A stretch of 64,000 nt of DNA from Pirellulimonas nuda (GTDB lineage Bacteria > Planctomycetota > Planctomycetia > Pirellulales > Lacipirellulaceae). Made by a program: the position numbers and the translations under genes. Positions 8,843 through 16,858 of this stretch are shown here, in pieces (within the stretch, counting starts at the first letter, position 1; each line of letters starts with the position of its first letter). The DNA lies in assembly GCF_007750855.1 (NCBI RefSeq), contig NZ_CP036291.1:868001-932000 (forward strand), written 5' to 3'. The notes beneath the pieces are model-generated. The model had not been told where the DNA came from, made no database searches, and saw only the letters and a program-made list of their open reading frames with translations.

Positions 8843-9092
8843 GCGTAGCTCCCTCGCGCGACGCCTTTCTCCGGGGACGTTGGCCCGGAACCTATGGGCG
8901 GCGCCGACCGGAGAGGTGTCCCAAGTGATGTTCGGGGTCCGCCGGAGCCGGTCGCACTACTCCACGCACCAAAAGGTCTCAATCATGCCTTAGCGGTTTA
9001 GCCGCCGGGCCTGGGAGCGGGAGTATGTGTGAAAGGTGGCGGCTCGCCATCTTACCCCCGTTTGGTTTCCTGCGTCCCGCGACAGGTCGCCC

Positions 9093-10415
9093 CTACCCCC
9101 AGTAGCCTCCTAGAGAGTGGTCGAAGCGGGCTTCTTGGCCGCGTACCGAATCATCTACCCGGCCGTCTTGAAAGACCTGTTGTCCCAGCACCCACGTCCG
9201 CACCGGCCATCCGCGGAGTGTTTCGCCGTGCCAAGGGCTCCAGCGGCACTTGGTGAGCTGCTCGCCATTGAGAACCTGCTGTTCTTTGTTCAAGTCGACC
9301 AGCACCAAGTCGGCGTCGTAGCCGGGCTCAATTCGGCCCTTGTCGACGAAGTCCCATACCCTGGCGGGCGCCTCGCACATCCAGTGCACGATCTGGCGGA
9401 GCGTGCAGCGGCCGCGGCTGGCTTGGTCGAGCATCAAAGCCAGAGAGTTTTCCACCGCCGGGAGTCCCGACGGCGATTGGGGGTACGGGAGCAGCTTCTC
9501 TTCGAGGGTGTGAGGGGCGTGATCGGTCGCGACAACCTGCAGCAACCCGTCCCGCAGGCCCTGCCAGATCTTCTCGTTGTCGCCGACGGTCTTGAGCGAT
9601 GGGTTCATCTGAACCAAGGTACCCAGGCGGGCGTAGTCGGCGGTACTGAAGAGCAGATGGTGCGGGCACGCCTCGGCGGTCAGCAGGCCGGCGTGGTCGG
9701 CGAGCAAATCTACCTCATCCCCGGTCGAGACGTGCAGCAAGTGAAAGCGGTGGCGGTGGCGGCGCGCGAGGTCGAACGCACGCTTGGTTGCGATGAACGC
9801 GGCCGCGTGGTCGCGGATCTTCGAGTGGTCTGCTACGTCGGTCGTGCCGGCCAGCCGCGCCGCGTTGGCGCGGACTGTGGCTTCGTCTTCGCAGTGCGCG
9901 CAGATCGGCAGCGTGGTTTCGGCGAAAATGTGTTCCAGGGCCTCCTGCTCATCGACTAGCAGGTCGCCGGTGCTGGAGCCGATGAAGATCTTGATGCCCG
10001 GGGAGCGCTGGGCGGCTTTCAGCTCAAGCAGGTTGGCGCCTGTGGCGCCGATATAGAAGCCGAAATTGACGCGAGATTCGCCGGCGGCGAGCGTCAGCTT
10101 GTCCGCCAATCGGTCGCAGGTGGTTGTCGTCGGCTTGGTGTTGGGCATCTCCAAGAAGGTGGTGACGCCCCCTTTGGCGCACGCCCGGCTGGCGTGGGCG
10201 ATGTCCTCTTTGTGCGTTAGTCCCGGTTCGCGGAAGTGGACCTGGTCGTCAATTACTCCGGGGATGAGGTGTAGCCCCAGTGCGTCGATCGTCTCATCGA
10301 CGCGGAGCTGCGGGGCGGGATCGACCTCGGCGATCTTCTGCCCCTCGATTACCACGCCGGCGCGCAGCGTTTCTGTCGGGAGAACGACGGTCGCGTTCTT
10401 GATGAGCGTTCGCAT
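9093..10415 (-). CDS. pyrC: Dihydroorotase, class I
   Basis: A 440-residue amidohydrolase that converts carbamoyl aspartate to dihydroorotate in pyrimidine synthesis. The metal-site segment is [10 protein letters not shown] (His60, Arg62), followed by EMPNTKPTT, the KIFIGSSTG strand in the position of the bridging Lys, [22 protein letters not shown] and [12 protein letters not shown] with the catalytic Asp. The first His of the usual HxH is replaced by Gln, a variant found in a branch of dihydroorotases from several phyla. It stands alone, divergent from the subtilase gene. Confidence 0.93.
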   Translation of the reverse strand: MRTLIKNATVVLPTETLRAGVVIEGQKIAEVDPAPQLRVDETIDALGLHLIPGVIDDQVHFREPGLTHKEDIAHASRACAKGGVTTFLEMPNTKPTTTTCDRLADKLTLAAGESRVNFGFYIGATGANLLELKAAQRSPGIKIFIGSSTGDLLVDEQEALEHIFAETTLPICAHCEDEATVRANAARLAGTTDVADHSKIRDHAAAFIATKRAFDLARRHRHRFHLLHVSTGDEVDLLADHAGLLTAEACPHHLLFSTADYARLGTLVQMNPSLKTVGDNEKIWQGLRDGLLQVVATDHAPHTLEEKLLPYPQSPSGLPAVENSLALMLDQASRGRCTLRQIVHWMCEAPARVWDFVDKGRIEPGYDADLVLVDLNKEQQVLNGEQLTKCRWSPWHGETLRGWPVRTWVLGQQVFQDGRVDDSVRGQEARFDHSLGGYWG

Positions 10416-10725
10416 GGCGGTGTGATTGAGCGCGTTTGCGGTCGGGCGGAACTCTTGTGGCCCGGGGCTGCGGCGCCACCTTGGTGATTCTGCGCGGGAA
10501 ACCAGGGGTTTTCTACTTCCGGTCCTTAGCGACCGGGCTTGCCGATCCGGCGTTGTTGCCTGGCGGCATCATCGCTCCATGGCCCGTTGTTGCAAAGTAC
10601 CAACGCGCCTCGCGACCCCAACTTGGACGCGGTATTGAAGCTCCGCGGCGGGGTTGCCGTCGCCGCTTCGCGGGGTCGCGCGACCTAGGTTTGCATCGGC
10701 AGGCGCCCCGTGCCGGCCCCTTTTC
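10416..10725. other. Divergent intergenic region between pyrC and the subtilase gene
   Basis: This should carry the promoters of both divergent genes. No repeat family member and no convincing small gene was seen. A TTG-initiated extension of the subtilase frame back to 10654 exists but lacks secretory or ribosome-binding features. Confidence 0.4.
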
Positions 10726-13575
10726 ATGAGAACTTGTCACCTTAGCATGCGTCGTGCGGCCTTCGGGTCCGCGGCGCCCACTCCCATGGCCCGTGCCCGC
10801 CGTACCGAGCCGCGTCCCCGCCGATTGGAGGCCCTGGAAGCCCGCCAGGTGATGTCGGCGGACCCGTTGGCCGACCTGTTGGGGGGGGCGATCAGCCATC
10901 ACAGCGCGCTCGATCCGCCGCCCCTGCTGCAACACGCGGCGCTTGATGCGCCGCCACTGGTTCAACACTCCGAGCTCGACCTGCCGCCGCTGGCGCACCA
11001 TGAGCTCGAAGAGCCCGACTTCTGGCTCGACCCGAACGATGGGTTCACCCTCGAGTCGCAGGTCGGCCAGATTGAGCAGACACTCGCCAGCGCCCACTTG
11101 CTGACGGGGCTCAACACGGTCCGCGACAACTACGGATTCAGCGGAAGTGGACAGACCGTCGCGGTGATCGATTCCGGCATCGCGTGGGATCACTTCGCCC
11201 TCGGCGGAGGCCTGGGCTCCGGGTATCGGGTGGTGGGCGGCTGGGACTTCACAGAGAACGACGCGAACCCGTACGACGATGGCCCTTCGGGGTTCCACGG
11301 CACACACGTTTCAGGCATCATCGGCGCCAGCGGCGGCGTAAATTCCGGGGTGGCGCCGGACGTAGACCTTGTCGGCCTGCGGGTGTTCAGCGACACGGGC
11401 GCGGGGTACTTCAGTTGGGTAGAGAGCGCCCTCAAGTGGGTGCATACCAACCGCAACGCCTTCGAGAACCCGATCACTGCGGTCAATCTATCTCTGGGCA
11501 CCAACTGGAACGCCAGCACCGTTCCCAACTGGGCCAATCTAGAAGACGAGTTCGCCCAGCTTGAGGCGGACGGCATCTTTATCTCGGTCTCCGCGGGCAA
11601 TGACTTTGCCAGCTACAACACGCCCGGCCTCAGTTACCCGGCCGCCAGCCCCTATGTGGTGCCGGTGATGAGCGTCGACGATTCGGGGTCGCTCAGCTAC
11701 TTCAGCCAGCGGCACACACGCGGCATCGCGGCGCCGGGGCGGTTCATCACCAGCACCGTGCCGGACTATGCCGGCAACAACAACGGCATCGCGGACGATT
11801 ACGCCAGCGCCTCGGGCACCAGCATGGCGGCGCCCTACGTGGCCGGCGCTAGCGTGCTGGTCCGCGAGGCGATGCAGTTCGTGGGGATGAGCGGCATCAC
11901 CCAGGATATGATCTTCGATCACCTGACCGCGACCGCCGATACGTTCTTCGATTCCGCGACCAACCAGAACTATAAACGGCTCAACCTGGGCCGCGCGATC
12001 GACGCGTTGATGCCGGACGACGATTACGGATCGAGCGTCGAGACCGCATACAACCTGGGCTCGCTGGGGGGCACGCTGCAGAGCCAGAGCCAGATGGCGA
12101 TGAACGGCGTGATCGGTAAGCTGGACGACGCCGACTACTTTACTTTCACCGCCGCGGCAACGGGGCGGGCGACCTTCAACACCGCCGGCGGCACCCACCA
12201 ATTCACCGCGAGCTGGCAGGGCATGGGCGCCGCGGGGTGGAGCGTTAATTCGGGCTCTGGCTACGCGATGGACGTGGTCGCGGGGCAGACCTACACGGTC
12301 TGCCTCAGCTCATCGAGCGGCCTGGGCTACTATGGGCTCAATGTATCGTTCGAGAATACCTTCAGCTTCACCGACTGGGGCGCGGTAGGCGTACAGCAGA
12401 CCCAGTCGAACCTGACGATCGGCGGCGAGCAGTGGTACCGCCTTGCCGCTAGCCGCAACGGGTACCTGACCGTCGACGCGGTAGCGGACGGGGCGAACGT
12501 CTCGATAGAGCTGTACAACGCCAACCTACAGCGCGTAGCAGAGGGGGGCGCCACCGACCGCGTCGACGTGCTGTCCACCGCCGGCACGGAGTTCTACGTC
12601 CGCGTCAGCGGCACGGCCAGCGGCGTGGGGCTGCGTCTGACCAACGCGGTCGCCGTCTCGGGCGCCACGGTGCACGTAATCGGCACCGAAGGGGACGACG
12701 CCATCGCTTTCAGCACCGGCACCGGCGGCACGCACAACGGTCTTTCGATCAACGGGCTGGTGTACGCGTTCAGCACGTCTGTGTACCGCGACCTGGCCGT
12801 CAGCGGCGCCGGGGGCAACGACTCGCTCGTTCTGCACGGCACGCCCCAGAAAGAGACGGTTCATCTCGGCGTGAACAGCATCAACCTGACCGGGCCAGGT
12901 CACGTGTTAGCCGGAAGCAGCTTCGAAAGCATCGTTGTTGTGGGCATGGGTGGGGGCGACGTCGCCTACATGTACGGATCGTCCGGGGCGGACACCTACC
13001 GTACGTACGGCGACCGGGTCGTGATGTCTGGCGCCGGGTACTCGAACCGCGCCGTCGGCTTCACCATGACGTACGGGTACGCCAATGGGGCCAACGACGT
13101 CGCCTACATGTACGGTTCCGCCAGCGCCGATACCTACCGCTCGTACGACAACCGGGTCATCATGTCTGGCCCCGGCTACTACAACAGCGCGTTGGCGTTC
13201 GCGGCCACGCACGGATTCGCTGATGGCGCCAACGACGTGGCGTTTATGTACGACTCGGCCGGGAACGACGTCTATCGCGCTTACAGCGACCGCGCCATCA
13301 TGTCCGGCACGGGGTACAACAACCGTGCCACAGGCTTCGCCAGCGTGACCGGGTTCGCGTCGACCGGCAACGACGCCGCGTGGCTGCACGACTCGGCCGG
13401 AGCCGATCAGGCCACGGTCCGCGATTGGGGTGGCGCCATCGACCGCGCGCTCGGCGGACGCATCGAGGCGCGCGGGTTCGACACATTGCTGCTGTACGGC
13501 AACGAGGGGGGGCTGAACTCCGTCGATGAAGACGCAGTGGACTATGTCTTCTCAAAGATCGGCGTTTGGTCGTAG
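10726..13575 (+). CDS. Secreted subtilisin-like serine protease (S8) with planctomycete N-terminal motif
   Basis: A protein of about 949 residues; the ATG at 10726 is chosen, though 10786 (MARARR) is equally possible. The N-terminus is basic and holds RRLEALEARQVMSAD, the planctomycete extracellular-protein motif. A Leu/Pro/His-rich triple repeat (SALDPPPLLQH and variants) follows. The S8 catalytic triad is intact: AVIDSG (Asp at 11170-11172), FHGTHVSG (His at 11296-11298) and SGTSMAAP (Ser at about 11821-11823). A pre-peptidase-C-like domain (DDADYFTF) comes next, then three exact-length 46-residue units at the C-terminus. Probably an extracellular or cell-surface protease. Confidence 0.87.
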   Translation: MRTCHLSMRRAAFGSAAPTPMARARRTEPRPRRLEALEARQVMSADPLADLLGGAISHHSALDPPPLLQHAALDAPPLVQHSELDLPPLAHHELEEPDFWLDPNDGFTLESQVGQIEQTLASAHLLTGLNTVRDNYGFSGSGQTVAVIDSGIAWDHFALGGGLGSGYRVVGGWDFTENDANPYDDGPSGFHGTHVSGIIGASGGVNSGVAPDVDLVGLRVFSDTGAGYFSWVESALKWVHTNRNAFENPITAVNLSLGTNWNASTVPNWANLEDEFAQLEADGIFISVSAGNDFASYNTPGLSYPAASPYVVPVMSVDDSGSLSYFSQRHTRGIAAPGRFITSTVPDYAGNNNGIADDYASASGTSMAAPYVAGASVLVREAMQFVGMSGITQDMIFDHLTATADTFFDSATNQNYKRLNLGRAIDALMPDDDYGSSVETAYNLGSLGGTLQSQSQMAMNGVIGKLDDADYFTFTAAATGRATFNTAGGTHQFTASWQGMGAAGWSVNSGSGYAMDVVAGQTYTVCLSSSSGLGYYGLNVSFENTFSFTDWGAVGVQQTQSNLTIGGEQWYRLAASRNGYLTVDAVADGANVSIELYNANLQRVAEGGATDRVDVLSTAGTEFYVRVSGTASGVGLRLTNAVAVSGATVHVIGTEGDDAIAFSTGTGGTHNGLSINGLVYAFSTSVYRDLAVSGAGGNDSLVLHGTPQKETVHLGVNSINLTGPGHVLAGSSFESIVVVGMGGGDVAYMYGSSGADTYRTYGDRVVMSGAGYSNRAVGFTMTYGYANGANDVAYMYGSASADTYRSYDNRVIMSGPGYYNSALAFAATHGFADGANDVAFMYDSAGNDVYRAYSDRAIMSGTGYNNRATGFASVTGFASTGNDAAWLHDSAGADQATVRDWGGAIDRALGGRIEARGFDTLLLYGNEGGLNSVDEDAVDYVFSKIGVWS
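12958..13371 (+). repeat. Three 138-bp tandem units within the subtilase gene
   Basis: Units begin with the codons for NDVAYMYGSSGADTYR-like sequence at 12958, 13096 and 13234, exactly 138 bases apart, and a degenerate fourth begins at 13372 (NDAAWLHDSAGAD). Each encodes 46 residues rich in Gly, Tyr and Asp (DRVVMSGAGY...). The exact spacing points to tandem duplication of a beta-rich adhesive or substrate-binding module. Confidence 0.85.
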
Positions 13576-13582
13576 GCCGACC

Positions 13583-14611
13583 CTAGGCGGCCCGTCGCGC
13601 TGGTTCGATCGCATGCGCTTCCGGATGCACCCCGTCGAGCACCGCTGCCAAGAAGGTGCGGCGGCGATCGAAGCGGAACTCGCTGTCGATCCTCGCCGCC
13701 GCTCTGGCGCCGAGCGCCTGCGCCTCGGCCGGTTGGGTGAGCGCCCGTTTGAGCGACTTGGCGATCGAAGCGGGTGATTCGTCATCGACGTAGTAGCCGC
13801 AGTCGCCAACGACTTCGGGGATCGCGGTGTTATGGTTCACGACAACCGGCGCGCCGCAGGCCATTGCTTCTGCCAGGGCCAGCCCAAAGCCTTCGTGCCT
13901 GGAGCACTGGAAGTAGGCGCCGCACCGCTGCATGTAGCTGATCTTTTCTTCTCGCGAGATCTTGCCGAGGAACTGAACGGATTCACCCAGCCCGAGCTCA
14001 GCACAACGCCGCTCGAGCGCCGCCTGGCCGTCCACCGGCTCGCCGGCCAGCAGTAGTTGGGCGTTGGGTAAGTCGCGACGGAGCAGCGCAAAAGCCTCGA
14101 TCAACTCGGGCTGCATCTTCCGCCGGACGTTGTTCTTGGTTTTCCAACAGACGTTGAAGATCACATTCGGCAATGCGCGTGTGTTCTCGGCGCCAGCCGG
14201 GCGATAGGCGTCCAGCACGATGTGCGGACAGTAGAGCGGGTCTTTCAGCGGCATCATCGCGCTGAGGCGATCGATCATGTACTGGCTGACAAATACGCTG
14301 CGGTCTGCGAACCGCAGTCCGGCCCGCACCAGCAGGCGGTAGTACCAAGGCTTCTGCTCGTAGATGTCCGGCTCGAGCGACCCGGTCACCACAATCGGCA
14401 GCCCGCGGAGCTTGAGCACGGGGCCGACCAGCCACAACCAGTTCCACCACCACAGGAAGACAACGTCGGTCTGCTTGGGAACCTCACGCAGCCGAGTGGC
14501 GATGTGAACCTCGTGCCCGAGCGACCGCAGGATCTCTACGTCCTGGCGGTAGAACTCCGTGGTCATCAAGCGGTCGCGCTGCAACCGGTAGACGAAGAAG
14601 GTGATGCGCAT
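13583..14611 (-). CDS. Glycosyltransferase, GT4 family
   Basis: A 342-residue GT-B fold glycosyltransferase, last gene of the leftward polysaccharide operon. The start at 14611 (MRITFFVYRLQRDR) puts the first Rossmann strand at the N-terminus. The retaining GT4 donor-site signature is visible as FQCSRHEGFGLALAEAMACGAPVV with the E-x7-E pattern, preceded by VIFNVCWKTKNN, LLLAGEP and VQFLGKI. It probably transfers one sugar of the repeat unit from a nucleotide donor on the cytoplasmic face of the membrane. Only 7 bases separate its stop from that of the convergent subtilase gene. Confidence 0.88.
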   Translation of the reverse strand: MRITFFVYRLQRDRLMTTEFYRQDVEILRSLGHEVHIATRLREVPKQTDVVFLWWWNWLWLVGPVLKLRGLPIVVTGSLEPDIYEQKPWYYRLLVRAGLRFADRSVFVSQYMIDRLSAMMPLKDPLYCPHIVLDAYRPAGAENTRALPNVIFNVCWKTKNNVRRKMQPELIEAFALLRRDLPNAQLLLAGEPVDGQAALERRCAELGLGESVQFLGKISREEKISYMQRCGAYFQCSRHEGFGLALAEAMACGAPVVVNHNTAIPEVVGDCGYYVDDESPASIAKSLKRALTQPAEAQALGARAAARIDSEFRFDRRRTFLAAVLDGVHPEAHAIEPARRAA

Positions 14612-14643
14612 CGTAGGCAAACTCGGCGTGGGGGTGCGAGCCG

Positions 14644-15435
14644 TTAGGCCGCCGAACGTTTGGGGAGCGCGCCCGCCGCGGCCGCCGGCTTCTGGAAGCA
14701 CAGCATGACTCCCAGATGTCCGCCGTGGTTGGTGAACCGGCTCGTGACGTCTTCTATCCCTTCCTCTTGCAGCATGCGGAACAAGCGGTTGAGGTTGTAG
14801 TCGTTCATCTGCATCGCCGGGTACGACCACGCACGGCCGCGCGCCACATTGATTAACTGCCTCCCGAACGGCGCCCGTGTCTGCAAGAAGCGGGTGACGT
14901 GCCGCTTGAACGAATCTTTGCCGTAAGTGAAGTGCAGCAGTCCAACCCCGCCCGGCGACAGGCGGTTAAGGATTTCCCTTGCCAACGCCGCGCCCCGGCC
15001 GGCCGAGATGTGCTGGAACACGATGAAGGAGTGAACAAAGTCGAACGGCCCCGGCGCCGCGCTGAGAGAATCGTCCGACACGCCGAAAGAGACGTTGGTC
15101 ACGCCGCGCGCGGCGCAGTTCTTACGGGCCTCTTCCAGCATGGCAGGCGAGACGTCGATCGCGGTGACCTGCTCGGCGAGCCCCGCCAGCGGGATCGCTA
15201 GCCGGCCGACGCCGCAGCCGAAATCGAGGGCCGAACGAGGGCGGAATCCGGCGTCGAGCTTCGACCGCACCAAGGCGATCGCGCTGTCTACGTACGTCGC
15301 GCCAGACTGGAAGAACCTCGCGCGCGACTCATCCGATAAGTTGGCCGACTTGTAATCATTCTCTACCAGCACGCCGTAGTACGGGTCTTGGGCGCCAAAG
15401 CGCTCCCAGTGCCGGTCCGAGTTGTAAGCGAACAT
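14644..15435 (-). CDS. Class I SAM-dependent methyltransferase
   Basis: A 263-residue methyltransferase starting MFAYNSDRHWERFG. Motif I is ALDFGCGVGRLAIPL, motif II is TAIDVSPAMLEEA, a VSDDSL acidic loop follows, and motif IV is FDFVHSFIVFQHI; the family is Methyltransf_11/25-like. It lies between a glycosyltransferase and the polymerase in the polysaccharide operon, so O-methylation of a sugar of the repeat unit is likely. The longer open frame continuing upstream on the same strand overlaps the polymerase gene and is rejected. Confidence 0.88.
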   Translation of the reverse strand: MFAYNSDRHWERFGAQDPYYGVLVENDYKSANLSDESRARFFQSGATYVDSAIALVRSKLDAGFRPRSALDFGCGVGRLAIPLAGLAEQVTAIDVSPAMLEEARKNCAARGVTNVSFGVSDDSLSAAPGPFDFVHSFIVFQHISAGRGAALAREILNRLSPGGVGLLHFTYGKDSFKRHVTRFLQTRAPFGRQLINVARGRAWSYPAMQMNDYNLNRLFRMLQEEGIEDVTSRFTNHGGHLGVMLCFQKPAAAAGALPKRSAA

Positions 15436-15476
15436 CCGCTGGTCCTTGGGGAATCGAGCTTGGGCGGCGGAACGTC

Positions 15477-16853
15477 TCAGGTTACGGCGTTTGCGGCAAT
15501 ACCAGTGGGGCGCCAGCGTGCGGGAACGCGTTTGCGGACGAGGCTTCGACGCCGCGACCCCGCGAGCGACCGACACACTACAAACACGCTCCCCATCAGC
15601 AGGAAGAACATTGAGTACAGGAAGAACATCTCGTAGGGCTCGCCGCGGTGCACCAGCACCAGGAATCGCCCGCTGAGCGGTCCCAGCCACAGCAGCCCGA
15701 AGAGGGTGGTCTGCATCGTGCGGAACATCCAGCGGTAGAGCATGCCGTGCAAGCACAACGCCGGCAGACCCCACCAGCCCCAGAAGTTGATGTATACGTC
15801 GCCCAGGATCGACGGCGGCACCGTGACTTCGAGGTCCTCGTCGCGGCCATGCACCACCAGCCCGAACAGGATGTTGGTGTCGGGGGGCTTGAGCTCCGGG
15901 AAGCGAGACTCTTGCAGATAGAACACCGCCATCCGGCGGTACGTGGCGCCGTTCAGGAACGGGTGCTCCGCAGGGAAGGCCGCGACCGCGCCCACCAGGT
16001 GCATGCTGTAGCTCAGCGGGTCGCGGTCCCACATGTCCTGGTAAGCCGCCGCAGAGAATAGTACGCCCACCCCTTCGGTGAACGTCACGGTGTCCTGCAC
16101 GCGCCGAAGCTCGTACAGGCCTACCGCCATCATCATCACGAACAGCCCGATGGCGCAGGTCGCCACGATACGGCGGACTGGGAAGCGGTAGCGGATGCTG
16201 GCCGCGACCAGAAACGTGGCGACCATCGCCAGCGGCACCGAACGCGTGCCCTTGGAGAAGATGAAAAAGTAAACCATGCACGCGGCCGGGATGTAGAGCA
16301 ACGTGACTATCCGGTGGCGTTTGCCGAGGAACAGCCCAACGAACGGCGGCACAAAGCAGAAGGTGGTCAGGTGCAGCCCGAGGACGCTGAGGAACCCGCG
16401 GTTGTTGAAGCGGTACTCGAACCGGCCGCCTCGGATGATGTCGAGCAGCGTCACCCCCTTGGCGTGCATCACCAGCGCGTGCCCGGCGACCGTGATGCCG
16501 ATCGAGACCCAGAATACCAGCATCAGCATCCGCTGCGTCTCCGGCCTTGCCAGTTCTTCCAGCAGCCGGCGTTTGCGGGTCGCGAGCCGCTTGAGGGGCC
16601 AATCGGCCAGCGCGAAGCCGGCCATCAGCATCAGCAGCCCGGCCAGCGAGTACCCGGCGGCCGCGGCGCGGGCGCCTTCGCCGAAGACGTGTACATACGC
16701 CTCGTCCGACTGCATCATTGGCGCCAAACCGAAGATCAGCCCGAACGTAGCGAAGAAGACGCACTCGCTCATGCGGTGTTCAAAGTGCGGCAGGCTCCGC
16801 AGCACCATCGAGGCGCACAACCCAATCACTAGAATGCAGGCTAGGTACATCAT
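15477..16853 (-). CDS. O-antigen/oligosaccharide repeat-unit polymerase-like membrane protein (Wzy candidate)
   Basis: A 458-residue polytopic membrane protein with about ten hydrophobic segments, beginning MMYLACILVIGLCASMVL. Positions between membrane spans hold conserved-looking polar patches (FIFSKGTRSV, and a long periplasmic loop with ERPFLN-like and FPELKPPDTN segments) of the kind seen in Wzy and EpsG-type polymerases. Sequence similarity within this group is always low, so the call rests on topology and on its place next to the phosphoglycosyl transferase-flippase gene (5-base gap). A second ligase/polymerase-like gene is at 29549-32188. Confidence 0.72.
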   Translation of the reverse strand: MMYLACILVIGLCASMVLRSLPHFEHRMSECVFFATFGLIFGLAPMMQSDEAYVHVFGEGARAAAAGYSLAGLLMLMAGFALADWPLKRLATRKRRLLEELARPETQRMLMLVFWVSIGITVAGHALVMHAKGVTLLDIIRGGRFEYRFNNRGFLSVLGLHLTTFCFVPPFVGLFLGKRHRIVTLLYIPAACMVYFFIFSKGTRSVPLAMVATFLVAASIRYRFPVRRIVATCAIGLFVMMMAVGLYELRRVQDTVTFTEGVGVLFSAAAYQDMWDRDPLSYSMHLVGAVAAFPAEHPFLNGATYRRMAVFYLQESRFPELKPPDTNILFGLVVHGRDEDLEVTVPPSILGDVYINFWGWWGLPALCLHGMLYRWMFRTMQTTLFGLLWLGPLSGRFLVLVHRGEPYEMFFLYSMFFLLMGSVFVVCRSLAGSRRRSLVRKRVPARWRPTGIAANAVT

Positions 16854-16858
16854 TCTGT

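Noticed and set aside
8749..8982. Second minus-strand frame upstream of the possible small membrane protein
   Set aside because: No hydrophobic segment, no ribosome-binding site and Ser/Gly/Arg-rich composition typical of chance frames.
14644..16764. A 706-codon minus-strand frame continuous with the methyltransferase
   Set aside because: Only the last 263 codons have methyltransferase motifs; the upstream part overlaps the polymerase gene in another frame and is low-complexity Arg/Pro/Gly sequence.
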